64,000 nt of DNA. Origin: Eptesicus fuscus (Eukaryota > Chordata > Mammalia > Chiroptera > Vespertilionidae). Shown here piece after piece: positions 1 to 12,700 of the stretch. The notes beneath the pieces are model-generated. The model searched no databases. It was not told the origin of the DNA and saw only the letters and a program-made list of their open reading frames with translations. Each line of letters begins with the position of its first letter. The first letter of the stretch is position 1. Position numbers and translations under genes: made by a program. The stretch covers positions 113,070,529-113,134,528 of the forward strand of contig NC_072473.1 of the NCBI RefSeq assembly GCF_027574615.1, written 5' to 3'.

Positions 1-930
1 GCCAAGCGTCCCTGGGTCCGGGTGAGACCATGCGTCCCTGGATCCGGATGAGACCTCGTGCACCTAGGCCCGGGTGAGCCCAAGTGGCCCTGGGTCTGGG
101 AGAGGCCAAGCGTCCCTGGGTCCGGGAGAGACCATGTGTCCCTGGATCCAGGTGAGGCCTTGTGCAACTAAGCCCGGGTGAGGCCACGTGCCCCTGGGTC
201 TGGGAGAGGCCAAGTGTCCTTGGGTACGGGTGAAGCCAGATCCTGGGTCCGGGTGAGGCCGTGCGCCCCTGGATCCATCCGGGTGAGGCTGGGTCCCAGG
301 CTCGGGTGAGACCACGCGCCCCTTGGATATGGGTGAGGCCACGTGCCCCTTAGTCCAGGTGACGCCATGCCCCTGGGATCGGCCGAGACCAAACCAGAGG
401 GAGTCAGACCTCCATTACCACCATTTGTCCACCATCCAGAGCTGAGGGGTCAGTGCTGACATGTACACATAAGGAACTACTGGACATCGAAATTGGGTCT
501 CAAAAGAACTGTTGGTCCAGGGGGAAGCTCGCTACAGATTGATTCATTTGCCTGTCAGCATAAATATTATTGCTCGTCTCACATTCAGTTCTTATTAGTA
601 TATATCTAGTGACATTTGATCTCGTTCATCTAGAGGAAATGATGAACAACATAGACTGAGGAACAAGAACAGAACCAGAAGCAAGGAGGCATCGATCGGA
701 CTATCGGGCCTCAGAGGGAGGATACGGGAGGGTAGGGGGAGTGTGGGGGGAGGGGGAGAGTTCAACCAAAGGACCTGTATGCATGCATATAAGCCTATCC
801 AACGGTTAAGTTCAACAGGGGATTGGGGCATGCGTGGGGAGAGGGGTGGGATGGGAATGGGGGGATGAGGACAAATATGTGACACCTTAATCAATAAAGA
901 AAATAAAAAAAAATAAATAAAAAAAATAAA
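1..930 (+). mobile_element. Composite retroelement copy 1 (VNTR, middle, L1-like 3' end)
   Basis: 1-390 is a GC-rich tandem array of about 26 bp (variants of CCCTGGGTCCGGGTGAG); it runs off the left edge. 390-600 is a non-L1 middle shared with copies 2 and 3. 600-900 resembles the end of L1 ORF2 and its 3' UTR (GAACAACATAGACTGA, then GGGAGG-rich sequence), ending CAATAAAGAAAATAAA and poly-A. The architecture resembles primate SVA. No coding capacity; open frames across the repeats are an artefact of the period. Confidence 0.6.
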
Positions 931-1150
931 AAAAAAATAAAAGCTGAAAAGGCAAGCAAGTTATCCTCCCCTAGAGCCTCTTAAAAGGAATGCAGCCCTG
1001 TCAGCACCTTGAATTGAGCCCCTTAAGACCCTTTTTGGACTTCTGACCTGGAGAATTTAAATAAATTAGTGTTGTTTAAGCTACTAAGTTCTCAGCAATT
1101 TGTTATTGCAGGAGAGGAAATGAATACAAACAGGCACCTGAGAGTGAGAA
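930..1150 (+). mobile_element. MLT1-like LTR fragment
   Basis: From CCTCCCCTAGAGCCTCTTA through TTTTTGGACTTCTGACCTGG to CAATTTGTTATTGCAG, the usual 3' part of MaLR LTRs. Confidence 0.55.
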
Positions 1151-1394
1151 AGAGAAAAGTACAACCTTAATGTGCATATAAATCACCTGGAAATCTTATT
1201 TAAATGGAAGCTCTGCTTTAGTAGGTCTTGGGTAGGACCTGAAATTGTATTTGTACCAAGATCTCATGTCATACCAATACCTGATTTGATAAATACTTTG
1301 ATTAACAAGAGACTAGAAAACATGCAATAAAAATACCTGTGTAACATTTTACAGTTTATGAAGCCCTTTCACATCCATCATACTCATTTTATCA

Positions 1395-1890
1395 TCCCCA
1401 CAACCCTGTCATGTAGCTATTATTGCTCCAATGATACATATGAGGTGGTCAAATCTAAGAGAGGTGAAGTTATTTGGCCAAGCAAAAATCACAGATAGTA
1501 TCAGGCCAGACCCCTGGTGTCCTGACTACAAAGCCTGTGTTTTTGCCATTGGACAGTAGTTCTCATCTCTGCCTGAATATGTGAATCACCTGAGAAACTT
1601 TTGAGACTCCAGAAGCATAGGTCATATTCCAGACTAATGAAAGTAGAACTTCTTGGTGTATGGCCCAAATGTCAGTTGTTTTGGAATTCCACTACACAGC
1701 TAAGGTTAAGAATCATTTCACTAGAGCAGTGGTTCTCAAAGTGGTTCTGAACCAGCAGCAGCAGCATCACCTGGGAAGTTGTTAGAAATGCAGATTCTCA
1801 GGCCCACCGCAGACCTAATTAATCCCAAATTCTGGGGATGAGGCCCAAGCCCCATAGGGGATTCTGATGCACTCTCAGGTTTGAGCATAT
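1395..1890. repeat. MIR-like remnant and two MER5-like hAT remnants
   Basis: 1395-1555 resembles a reversed MIR. 1552-1710 and 1726-1890 each start CAGTRGTTCTCA and continue with AATCACCTGAGAAACTT or CATCACCTGGGAAGTTGTTA, as in MER5-type Charlie MITEs. Confidence 0.55.
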
Positions 1891-3735
1891 TGGGCCATCT
1901 TGACTCCATGAATGGAGTCTAGGGCTGGGGAAACAAGCACACCTTAGATCCACGTATAAAATTAGGCCAGGTGCCAAGCAACTGAAATCAGCCGCCTAAT
2001 GGATGTAACAAAGAATAAGAACAGTTCTCAGGCTGGCAACTGAAATATCAAGTCCCCACGCCACAGCCTTTCTGATCCTTTGTAAGAAAAACATCTGCCA
2101 AAGGCCCACTCAGTCTGTCAAAACATCTGAATATATTTGCCTCCAACTCTGCACCTTGCTCCACTCCCTCACTTAAAATAACCTTTCCCATTTGTGCTGT
2201 CACCTGAACTGTGTAAATAAGCTTCTAACAACTCTTCTCCCCACCCCTCTCTTCTTGGTATCCAAGAAGAGAGCAGCAGGCAAAAGGTTAGTTCTAATGT
2301 ACCTGAGCAAATGGATAATATACAACCTACGGTAAAATAGGAGTGACCTACACAGCTGCCCTTCCTGAGCCTATCTCACCTGCCTCAACAACACTATCAC
2401 CCTTTGACCTAACTCTATCCCTGGAAAATGGAAAATTCCACAAACATTAGAGCAGATGCTTTCTAGAATGCAGTCCACCTCCTCTTCTCCTGTCCCAGAT
2501 ATATCTTAGGTCTACAGGATCAAGAAAGACAAAGATCAAGAAAGGCAAGGTTAGCCCAGCTGGTGTTGCTCAGTGGTTGAGGGTCAACCTATGAACCAGG
2601 AGGTCACGGTTTGATTCTCCGTCAGGGCACTTGCCTGTGTTGTGGGCTGAATCTCCAGTGTGGAGTGCGCAGGAGGCAGCCAATCAATAATTCTCTCTCA
2701 TCATTGATGTTTCTATCTCTCTTTCCCTCTCCCTTTCTCTCTGAAATCAACAAAAATCTATTTTAAACAACTTTTAAAGAAATAAAAGGTTACAAGATAA
2801 AGGCAAGGCTGGCAGCTACTACTCATGACCAGAAACATGGCCTGACATTCATGGTGCAGAAAATTTTTCAGTGCATATATCTCACAGACACAGCCTTAGA
2901 CGGGGATGGGCTCTATTCTAAACGAAATGAAGGCTATTTACAGTTCTCAGCTTGATTTTTCTCTCCCTTCTAAATCCCAAACTGACTGAATTCCGAGGGA
3001 TGAGAAAGAGGGAAACAGAACACCCTGTTTGAGAAAATTAGAATCTGAGGCATTAGGAAGCAAAAGATAAGAAACAGCTTAAATGTATGATAAATCCCCT
3101 GGAAGTGTGCTGGGCCCTGAAATAGCTTGCTTGCCCTCACTTCCCACTTCAACTGATTATGATCATCTTGCTTCATTAAAAGCAGTCATTATAGTAACTG
3201 AGAATCAGTTATTGAGCAAATGCTTGATTAAGATGAGATTAGTTGTTAAGCTTGAGGCTGAGGAAGAAAAGAAGTGGAAATTTAACATCAAGCTGTGGAG
3301 GAAGAAAAGGTGTGGTTAGTCATTTGTATCATCTGCCAGACATGCGATCTGCTGATGCTCCAGTCCCTCCAAAGTCTGTGAAGCATCAGTGAAAGGAGAG
3401 AGAGCCTGGTGATAGTGTACACCAGGTACTTTCAAGTTGTCTAGTAACTTGGTTGTTGGAGGGGGAGGGACTAGCTCAGGGCCCAGGGGAGGTCTGCACA
3501 GGGATTGCTGCCTTCAGAGAGCTGGAGAAGCAAGAGGCTGAGGACCGAAAAGGGAAGGGTGAGTGATTCTTAATAACCAGCAGGATCCCAAAGATGACAA
3601 GCTGCCAGCCTGGACTGCCAGTGATGGCCAGAATGGTGCTGCAGCTCTGAATCCACAGCTTCTTCTCCAGCCCATGAAAAATTGATCTAGAGAGCCAGCA
3701 TGCCTTGGTAAGTGGAAATCCTGCCACTTCCAGAC
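1891..3735. other. Intergenic DNA upstream of GPR119
   Basis: Apart from the SINE at 2553-2785 no gene or repeat is recognised. The GPR119 promoter and any 5' UTR must lie here, but no firm core element was seen. Confidence 0.5.
2553..2785 (+). mobile_element. Ves SINE
   Basis: tRNA-derived head with A box (TTGCTCAGTGGTTGAGG) and B box (GGTTTGATTC), body TCTCTCATCATTGATG, tail GAAATCAACAAAAATC. Right edge approximate. Confidence 0.85.
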
Positions 3736-4743
3736 ATGGAGTCATCTTTCCCATTTGGAGTGATCCTTGCTGTCCTGGCCTCCCTCATCATTGCTGCTAA
3801 TGCACTAGTGGCCGTGGCTGAGCTGTTGTTGATCCACAGAAATGATGGTGTCAGTCTCTGCTTCACCTTGAATCTGGCTGTGGCTGACACCTTGCTTGGC
3901 GTGGCGATTTCTGGCCTAGTCACTGACCAGCTCTCCAACCCAGCTCGGCCCACACAGAAGACCCTGTGTAGTCTTCGGATGGCATTTGTCACTTCCTCCG
4001 CAGCTGCCTCTGTCCTCACAGTCATGCTGATTGCCTCTGACAGGTACCTTGCCATCAAGCAGCCTCTCCGCTACTTCCAGATCATGAATGGGTTTGTGGC
4101 TGGAGCCTGCATTGCTGGGCTGTGGTTGATGTCTTACATCATTGGCTTCCTCCCACTTGGAGTCCCCATATTCCAGCAGACCACCTACCAGGGGCCCTGC
4201 AGCTTCTTTGCTGTGTTTCACCCACGCTTTGTGCTGACACTCTCCTGCGCTGGCTTCTTCCCAGCCCTGCTCCTTTTTGTCTTCTTCTACTGCGACATGC
4301 TCAAGATTGCCTCTACGCACAGCCAACAGATCCGGAAGATGGAACATGCAGGAGCCACGGCTGGCGCTTACCGGCCCCCACGGACTCCCAGCGACTTCAA
4401 GGCTGTCCGCACTGTGGCTGTTCTCATTGGGAGCTTCACTCTGTCCTGGACCCCATTCCTTATCACTGGCATTGTGCAGGTGGCCTGCCAAGAGTGTCAC
4501 CTCTATTTAGTACTGGAACGGTACCTGTGGCTGCTTGGTGTGGGCAACTCCCTGCTCAACCCACTCATCTATGCCTATTGGCAGAAGGAGGTGCGGCAGC
4601 AACTCTACCAAATGGCCCTGGGAGTGAAGAAGGGGCTCGCTTCATTCCTCCTCCTTCTCTTGGCTAGGGATGGTGGCCCAGACATGTCGAGGGAAAGTTC
4701 CTGTCACATTGCCACTATCTCCCACCCACAGCTCGATGGCTAA
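3736..4743 (+). CDS. GPR119: GPR119, class A G-protein-coupled receptor (single coding exon)
   Basis: Intact 335-codon frame that matches GPR119 throughout and has the human protein's length. GPR119 is a plasma-membrane receptor for oleoylethanolamide and related lipids; it couples to Gs and promotes insulin and GLP-1 release. Visible class A marks are seven hydrophobic segments, LAVAD with Asp51 in TM2, a Cys78/Cys155 pair suited to the TM3-ECL2 disulfide, DRY at 102-104, SWTP at 237-240 in TM6 and NPLIY at 275-279 in TM7. The start is the ATG at 3736, which gives the conserved MESSF opening. The frame stays open for eight codons upstream but only from a GTG, so no longer start is supported. 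The tail ends SSCHIATIS, close to the human tail. The gene converges on SLC25A14. No break or missing key residue was seen. Confidence 0.96.
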   Translation: MESSFPFGVILAVLASLIIAANALVAVAELLLIHRNDGVSLCFTLNLAVADTLLGVAISGLVTDQLSNPARPTQKTLCSLRMAFVTSSAAASVLTVMLIASDRYLAIKQPLRYFQIMNGFVAGACIAGLWLMSYIIGFLPLGVPIFQQTTYQGPCSFFAVFHPRFVLTLSCAGFFPALLLFVFFYCDMLKIASTHSQQIRKMEHAGATAGAYRPPRTPSDFKAVRTVAVLIGSFTLSWTPFLITGIVQVACQECHLYLVLERYLWLLGVGNSLLNPLIYAYWQKEVRQQLYQMALGVKKGLASFLLLLLARDGGPDMSRESSCHIATISHPQLDG

Positions 4744-5026
4744 GACGGTAAGGGGAAAGAAGTTTCAAAATGCCCTTTCCCTCCTCTCTCTTGGTCCCAA
4801 CCAGAAGATCAGATGGAGCTAGGGGAATGAAAGCACTTATTTCAGGCAATTGATCATCACCCCACTCCCCCTCACCCCAGACTGAGAGGTAACTGAGGCA
4901 TGTTGCTGACTTTCTTCTATAATCAGTTTCCCCACTTGCAAATCTCCATTCCTGTGTCCTTCTCTTGCAATAAGTCTATTTCTCCTGTATAGGTATATTT
5001 ACTTAAAGCAAGAAATGTACTACTGT

Positions 5027-5249
5027 GCCCAGCTGGTATGGCTCAGTCATTCAGCATCAACCCATGAACCAGGAGGTCACGGTTCGATTCCCCATCAGGG
5101 CAGATGCCTGGGTTGTGGGCTCGATCCCCAGTAGGGGGTGTGCAGGAGGCAGCCAATCAATGATTCTCTCTCATCATTCATGTTTCTATCTATCTCTCTC
5201 TCTTTCCCTTCCTCTCTCTGAAATCAATAAAAATATATATATTTTTAAA
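5027..5249 (+). mobile_element. Ves SINE with 17-bp target-site duplication
   Basis: AAGAAATGTACTACTGT at 5010-5026 and 5250-5266 is identical. A/B boxes are present, the tail is AAATCAATAAAAATAT. It lies just 3' of GPR119. Confidence 0.92.
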
Positions 5250-5279
5250 AAGAAATGTACTACTGTAAAGATGCTTAAA

Positions 5280-5600
5280 AGTCAAATCCAATAGAAATAT
5301 AATGCAAGCCACATACATAGTTTTAAATGTTCTATTAGTTACATTAAACAGGTTTAAAAAATAAGAAATAGGTGAAATTAATATTGTTTTATTTAATCCA
5401 ATATAGCCAAAACATTATTTCAATGTAATCAATATTTTAAAAAACTGTTGCATTGTTTTTTGCACACTAAATCTTTGAAGTTTGGTGTGTATTTTACCTT
5501 TACAGAACATCTCAATCCAAACTAGCAATATTTCAAATGCTCAATAGTCACGTGTGTCTAGTGGCTACCATATTGGACAGCACAGCACTAGAAAAAATGA
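5280..5600. repeat. Old interspersed repeat, copy 1
   Basis: The block with GTGTGTATTTTACC, ACATCTCAATCCAAACTAGC and TCAAATGCTCAATAG recurs in diverged form at 61150-61285. Common in mammals; family not named with confidence. Confidence 0.5.
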
Positions 5601-6758
5601 GATCCTGTTCTTTTTTGGTATGTTTGAGATTCTATTCTTTCTAACTTTACTATAGTGATTGCTTTGGTAAAGTGAGGAATCCTGTCCCCCTGATATAAAT
5701 CAGACATTTTAAGTACTGAGTTTGCACAAAAACCTGTATTAGGTTCTAAAATGTGTCTTTTCCCACACATCATGGTGTTCAAGACAGTGTTTCTCTGGGC
5801 AATAGCCTACTTGTGATTATTTCTATTAACTCTCCCAATCCACCACCTTTCGAACTCTTTGGTGCCCCTTCCCCTCAGTTGGCCTCTTACTTAATTTGTA
5901 GCTACTTGCTGATGACAATGCTGAACCACAAATTCTGAGACACAGAAAGGGGAGAAAGAGGGAAAAGGGGTCGGTATCAAGAAAGGCACTACCAAACTCT
6001 TTACACTGGACCCACTTTGCTCCCTAGACCTTGACTTTCTTCCATTTATTCCCAAACTTTCATTTTCTTAAGAAACCCAGTTGCATAAAAGGATATCTCC
6101 ACAATGGCTCAGGAGACCAGCTGAGGAGCAGGTGCCTCTTTCTGCTTTCTGTGGGTACAGAAAATAATTATTGGAATCTGGGAATTATGCTCAGGTTTCC
6201 TCTTGGCAACTCTAGCAGCAAAAATTCAAGAACAAAGTGGGGAAGAAACCCGGGAACTATACTCAGCCTTCCTGAGCTTCCATGTAACCCTCTCCTCAAC
6301 CTCCTGGTCTCTACAGTGGATTCCTAGAAAGTTTGTCACTTAAGGCCTAAACTAGATTATCTCCCTAGAAAGCTGAATAGACAAAAGGTGGGAAGAAGAA
6401 ACCTCAACAGCATTAATTTGTCTGGGATTTGGTACCAAAACAGCCTTGGAAGGTTAACCTCTCTGTATCTCTAAAATGATGGCCTAAGAACTTGGATGCT
6501 TTGCACTTGGGTTTTAATTCCCCTTCAGTCTTAGACGAATTCCCAACTTGCTTTCCCTAAGTTGTTCAGAGGTTAATGACCATCCCTTTCCATTTCCATA
6601 CTCTCAAAAATTCCTTTCTCCCTGTCTTCAACCTTTACTTTCAGCACAAATGGCCAGTTTCTCACTAATTTATTCTAATACATAAACCCTCCTTTGTGAG
6701 ATCTTTTTTCAGTTGCTTTGCTTACCACTTTGGACTAGGAGAAGACTGTGCTTGCCTT
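5600..6758. other. Intergenic DNA
   Basis: No conserved frame or repeat family recognised. Short open frames lack domains. Confidence 0.5.
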
Positions 6759-6775
6759 CACCATAATAGGTTTTA

Positions 6776-6787
6776 TATTATTATTAT

Positions 6788-6822
<35 letters not shown>

Positions 6823-6823
6823 G
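6776..6823. repeat. ATT/AAT microsatellite, likely expanded retroposon tail
   Basis: (ATT)n switching to (AAT)n and back, directly beside the left copy of the 21-bp repeat of the L1-led insertion. Confidence 0.75.
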
Positions 6824-6935
6824 TTCTTTCATTTTATTTTCCTATGGGTGCATAAGTGAAAATTTCCATTCCATTCCATATCCTCTAGTTCCATTTTAGG
6901 TTGGAATTTTTTCACATAAGCAAGCACTCTCTCTT

Positions 6936-7620
6936 TTTTTTTAATTTCTTTATTGATTAAGGTATCACATATTTGTCCTCATCCGCCCATTCCCATCCCA
7001 CACCCCTCCCCACACATGCCCCCACCCCCCTGTTGTCCTTAACCGCTGGTTAGGCTCATATGCTTGCACACAAGTCCTTTGGTTGATCTCCCCCTTTACT
7101 CCCACCCTTCCCTACCCTCCCCCTGAGGCCCGACAGTCTGATCCATGCCTCCTTGTTTCTGGGTCTGTTCTTGTTCATCAGTCTATGTTGTTCATTATTT
7201 TCCCTAGATGAGTGAGATCATGTGCTATTACAAATACACTTATAAGAACCGAAAATGGGACAAGCAATAATGGTTATGGTGACAGGCAAATGAATCAGTG
7301 TGTAGTGAGTTTCTTTCTGGGCCAACAGTTCTTTTGAGACCCAATTTCAATGTCCAACAGTTCCTTATGTGTACATGTCAGCACTGACATTTCAGTTCTG
7401 GATGGTGGACAAATGGTGGTAATGCAGGTCCGACTCTCTCTGGTTTGTTCCTGGGCAACCTGCAGTGATGCACAGCTGCTAACTGCTAGTATGGGAAGGC
7501 CACATCAGCGTCTTCCATCTCTGGACTGCTTCTCTTCTGTCTTCATGGCTGGAGTAGTCCTGTCGATTCCTCTCTGTTGCTGGAATCCACATGGTCTCAG
7601 AGTTGTTTTCTGAAAATATA
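6936..7620 (-). mobile_element. Composite retroelement copy 2
   Basis: Reverse-complement copy of the same middle and L1-like tail as copy 1. The oligo-T at 6936-6944 is its poly-A. It extends further 5' than the shared block of copy 1, into sequence that lacks the GC-rich array and continues into the retrovirus-like stretch at 7620-9660. Confidence 0.6.
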
Positions 7621-9660
7621 CAAACATATTCTCAACCAAAAGTTAATAAAGGAATATTTTCTATAAATTTGACTGGGAATCCTTTTTCATTTTTTGCCCA
7701 AATGATTTTCCTCTGGCTTGTTTTGTCACCTTGTGTGTTTTTCATGGGTGTCTTGCTTTTAGCCTTACAATTAATTTTCTAAAGTATTAATTTTCTAGAT
7801 GTAATTTACTTACAGGATATTTTTCGTTACATGATATTCCTCTACTATCCCCTCCTTTTTTGATTTAAATGTTAGGAGGCTTTTGAAAATTTTATAATGT
7901 AGTCTTGATGGCTTTTAAATTTTAATTTTTTGCTCTATAATATTACTGTTTTAGGTTCATTATATGGTGCACAATTTTATCATGAGATGAAGTACCAATA
8001 AAAATTTTAGTTAACACTTTAGGAACACCTTTTTGTCCAGTACAATTAATTTTTCTAGAGTATTCGCTTGTTTCAACTAGCCAATTTAAATTTGCCTGAA
8101 AACTTGACTACTATTTTACTGTCAAATTTATTACTCTAACAATAATCTTATTTTACCCTGTAAATATTGGTGGAAGGGATTATTTGCCTTCTTGAGTAGG
8201 TCCTGAGCATTCCTGGTGGTAGGCTGGATTTAGATATCGTAAACCCACTTCCCCACACCATGGGTATAAGACAACTCAAACAATTCTTGTTGGAGTGAGA
8301 GGGCAGCTGCTGTCGGCCAAGTCTCTGTCGGTCACCTGGGTCCTGATCTGAGCTGGGCATGGGAAGCACGAAGCAGCCATGGGGGCAGGAGACCTCCCTC
8401 AGAAGGGGCTAGGATTCAGGCCCCTGCAATGTTGGGGGGTGAGGGTCTGTGCCCCACCTCTGTTGATCCCCAAATTCTCTCCTGATGGCCCCTCTGCCAC
8501 TGTGCCTGTCTTAGGTTGTTCCTTCCTTGAGGAATCTTACCCGTCTCTGGCTAACCAGCCATCCTCCAAGGCCAAGCAGGGTGACATGAGGTTCAGTTTT
8601 GTCTCCTTGGTAGCCTATGTCCCCGTGGCCTCCATGCCCAGCACCTGCCTTGGGATCCCCTCGCCTGCTGGCAGTGCCCCAGCACTGATCACATATCTTT
8701 TGGAACCCGGGTTTCTTCTCCAGGGAGGGCTCAGTTCGCCCCACTGGGTGAGAGACAGATCCATGGCACCAGTCATCACGAGACTTCAACCTCGACATGA
8801 ACAGAGAGCTCATGCAACAGCTGTGAGCAATTGAATTGTGAGAAGAGGGTCTCTCTTGGCCTAAAGGGTTAGAGGGACCAATATAGAATGCTCAGGTGCC
8901 CTCCCAGGAGGCCCTCTATACAATGAAAAGGATTAAATCCTTACATGTCCTTTTTAAATTGCTGCCAGACATTCAAAGAATTAGTTTGTACGTTTGCTTG
9001 GGATAATTGTATATTATGCTGTAGTAATTCTAAAGTATCAAGAGATGTGTTAAGTTTGTCTCCAAGCACCAAACAGATGACTTTTTTTTTTTTATCCCCA
9101 AGGGTGCGAGGAACTATTATAAGTACTGGGGGTGATCCAAATCTGGGAAAAATTTTAATGACAGTGTAGAATAATATCATATGAGGATATTCTTTGTTCT
9201 AGTCCATGGCAATTCCCTTTCAAACTGGCTGTCCATTTCTTTTTATGTAGACAAGGTCTTAGTTACATTTTTTGCACCTCTACTGGGGGCACGTAGTAAT
9301 AGTAGTGACACCCTTTCTTTGGTGTCCACACAAGCCAGAAACCTCTCTTTAATTGTACACACGAAGGGGCATTGTTTTGATTTCGTGTCATACAAAAGGG
9401 AAGCTGGGTGGAGACCCCTGTGTATTTATACTTTCTTGCCCCACCCATGGACCTCCTAGATGTCCAGGGTGTTTGGTATTATTGGTAACTACATTAGTCA
9501 GGGTATCAGCCCAAGTAAGGGGTCCTACCCATGAAGGGTCAGGAGCATAAGACCAAAATACTTACCCTCTTGTCCCAGGTAAAATTACCATACATCTGAT
9601 AATTGCCAGTGTGGCTAGAAAGGCGTTCTCAGACATTCTTAGGTTTCTGGTTACCTCACA
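7620..9660 (-). mobile_element. Retrovirus-like or unclassified interspersed DNA between L1 and composite tail
   Basis: No intact gene. Short minus-strand frames (9448-9263, with a STQLPFCM run, and 9180-8941) have the look of a decayed endogenous retroviral envelope region, but similarity is weak and stops interrupt all frames. The plus-strand frame at 8379-8834 has no recognisable domain. The class is uncertain. Confidence 0.3.
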
Positions 9661-9744
9661 ATTTCTTCCCTGAGGTTTGACGTTCTGATTGATGTTTCTC
9701 TGTTTCTGGATCTATTTTTCCCCCCCATCAGTTTATGTTGTTCA

Positions 9745-12700
9745 TTATATTCCACAAATGAGTGAGATCATGTGATATTTATCTTTCTCTGCCTGGCTTA
9801 TTTCACTAAGCATAATGTTGTCCATCTCCATCCATATTGTTGCAAATGGTAAGAGCTCTTTCTTTTTTACCGCAGCGTAGTATTCCATTGTATAGATATA
9901 CCACAGTTTTGTAATCCACTCATCTGCTGATGGGCACTTAGGCTGTTTCCAAATATTAGCTATGGTGAATTGTGCTGCTATGAACATAGGGGTGAATATA
10001 TCCTTTCTGATTGATGTTTCCAGTTTCTTGGGATATATTCCTACAAGTGGGATCACTGGGTCAAATGAGAGTTCTATTTTTAGTTTTTTAAGGAAACTCC
10101 ACACTGTTCTCCACAGTGGCTGCACCAGTCTGCATTCCCACCAGCAGTGCACGAGGGTTCCTTTTTCTCCACATCCTCGCCAGCACTTGTCATTTGTTGA
10201 CTTGTTGATAATGGCCATTCTGACAGGTGTGAGATGGTACCGCATTGTTGTTTTGATTTGCATCTCTCTAATGATTAGTGATTTAGAGCAGGTTTTCATA
10301 TGTCTCTTGGCCTTCCTTCTGTCTTCTTTCGAAAAGTGTCTATTTAGATCAGTTGCCCATTTTTTGATTGGGTTGTTTATCTTCTTTTTGTTAAGCTGCA
10401 TGAGTTCCCTGTAAATGTTGGAGATTAAACCCTTATTGTTGATATCATTGGCAAATATGTTCTCACATGTAGTGGGCTTACTTGTTGTTTTATTGATGGT
10501 TTCCTTTGCTGTGCAAAAGCTTTTTATTTTGATGTAGTCCCATTTGTTTATTTTCTCTTTAGCTTCCATTGCCCTAGGAGCAGAATCAGCGAAGAAGTTC
10601 TTTTGGCATATGTCAGAGATTTTTCTGCCGGTAGATTCCTCTAGTATTTTTATGGTTTCCTGTCTTATGTTCAAGTCCTTGATCCATTTTGAGTTTATTT
10701 TTGTGTATGGTGTAAGTTGGTGGTCTAGTTTCATTTTTTGCATGTATCTGTCCAATTTTCCCAACACCATTTGTTGAAGAAACTGTCTTGACTCCATTGT
10801 ATGTTCATGCCTCCTTTGTCAAATATTAATTGAGCGTAGTGATTTGGATCAAGTTCTGGGTTCTCTATTCTATTCCATTGATCTATATGTCTGTTCTTGT
10901 GCCAATACCAGGCAGTTTTGAGAACAGTGGCTTTGTAATACAGCTTGAAATCTGGTATTGAGATCCCTCCTACTTTATTCTTCTTTCTCAGGATTGCTGT
11001 GGCTATTCAGGGTCTTTTTTTATTCCAGATGAATTTTTTGGAAAGTTCGTTCTAAGTCTGTGAAGTATGCTGTTGGTATTTTAATGGGAAGTGCATTGAA
11101 ATTATAGATTGCTTTGGGTAGTATGGACATTTTGATGATGTTGATTCTACCAATCCATGAACATGGTATGTTCTTCCATCTGTTTATGTCTTCCTCTATC
11201 TCTTTTTTCAGTGCTGTGTAGTTTTCTGCGCATAGGTCTTTTACCTCCTTAGTTAAGTTTATTCCTAGGTATCTTAATTTTTTTGGTGTAATGGTAAATG
11301 GGATTGCTTTTTTAGTCTCTCTTTCTGTAAGTTCATTATTGGTGTATAGAAATGCCATAGATTTCTTAGCATTTATTTTGTATCCTGCTACTCTGCCGAA
11401 TTCATTTATTAAGTCTAGTAATTTTTTGATGGAGTCTTTAGGGTTTTCTATGTACAGTATCATGTCATCTGCAAATAAGGACAGTTTTACTTCTTCTTTT
11501 CCAATTTGGATGCCTTTTATTTCTTCTTCTTGTCTGATTGCAATGGCTAGTATTTCCAACACTATGTTGAACAGGTGTGGTGAGAGTGGGCATCCCTGTC
11601 TTGTTCCTGTTCTTAGGGGAAATGGTTTTAGTTTTTATCCATTGAGTATGATGTTGGCTGTGGGTTTGTCATATATGGCTTTTATTATGTTGAGGTATGA
11701 TCCTTCTATTCCCAGCTTGTTGAGAGTTTTTATCAAGAAAGGGTGTTGGATTTTGTCAAATGCTTTTTCTGCATCAATTGATATGACTATATGGTTTTTA
11801 TCTCTCAATTTATTTATGTGATGTATCATGTTTATTGATTTGCGAATATTGTACCATCCTTGCATCCCAGGGATGAATCCTACTTGGTCGTGGTGTATGA
11901 TCTTTCTGATGTATTGCTGGATTTGATTTGCTAGAATTTTGTTGAGGATTTTGGCATCTATGTTCATGAGGGATATTGGCCTGTAATTCTCCTTCATTGT
12001 GTTATCTTTATCTGGTTTTGGTATTAGGGTTTTGCTGGCTTCATAGAAGGAGCTTGGAAGTGTTCCTCCTTCTTGAATTTTCTGGAATAGTCTGAGGAGG
12101 ATAGGTTTTAGCTCTTCCTTGAATGTTTTATAAAACTCCCCTGTGAAGCCATCTGGCCCCGGGCTTTTGTTTGCTGGAAGCTTTTTGATAACTGCTTCAA
12201 TTTCTTCCATAGTTATCACCCTATTGAGATTTTTAGTTTCTTCCTGAGTAAGTTTTGGAAGGTTGTGTTTTTCTAGGAATGTGTCCATTTCCTCCAGGTT
12301 GTCTAGTTTGTTGGAGTAGAGTTGTTCATAGTATTTTTTGACAATCCTTTGTATTTCTGTGGGGTTTGTTGTTATTTCACCTCTTTCATTTCTGATTTTG
12401 TTTATTTGGGTCCTCTCTCTTTGTTTCTTGGTGAGCCTGGCTAGAGGTTCATCAATCTTGTTTATCCTTTCAAAGAACAAGCTCTTGGTTTTGTTGATCT
12501 TGTGTATTGTTTTTTTAGTCTCTATGTCATTCATTTCTGCTCTGATCTTTATTATTTCCTTTCTTCTGCTCACTGTGGGCTTTTCTTGTTGCTCCCTTTC
12601 TAATTCTTTGAGTTGTTGAGATAGATGATCTATTACCATTTTTTCTTGTTTTTTGAGGTAGGCCTGTAGAGCTATACATTTCCCTCTCAGGACTGCTTTC

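Noticed and set aside
3712..3735. Eight extra in-frame codons before the GPR119 ATG
   Set aside because: They begin with GTG, not used as a normal start here, and the ATG at 3736 gives the conserved N-terminus and length.
3916..4500. Long minus-strand frame across GPR119
   Set aside because: Shadow of the GC-rich GPR119 frame; no recognisable protein.
8379..8834. 151-codon plus-strand frame
   Set aside because: No domain; lies in retroelement-like DNA and shares its span with an equally long antisense frame.
9962..11821. Plus-strand frames of 150-176 codons
   Set aside because: Antisense of L1 ORF2; the minus strand carries the real homology.
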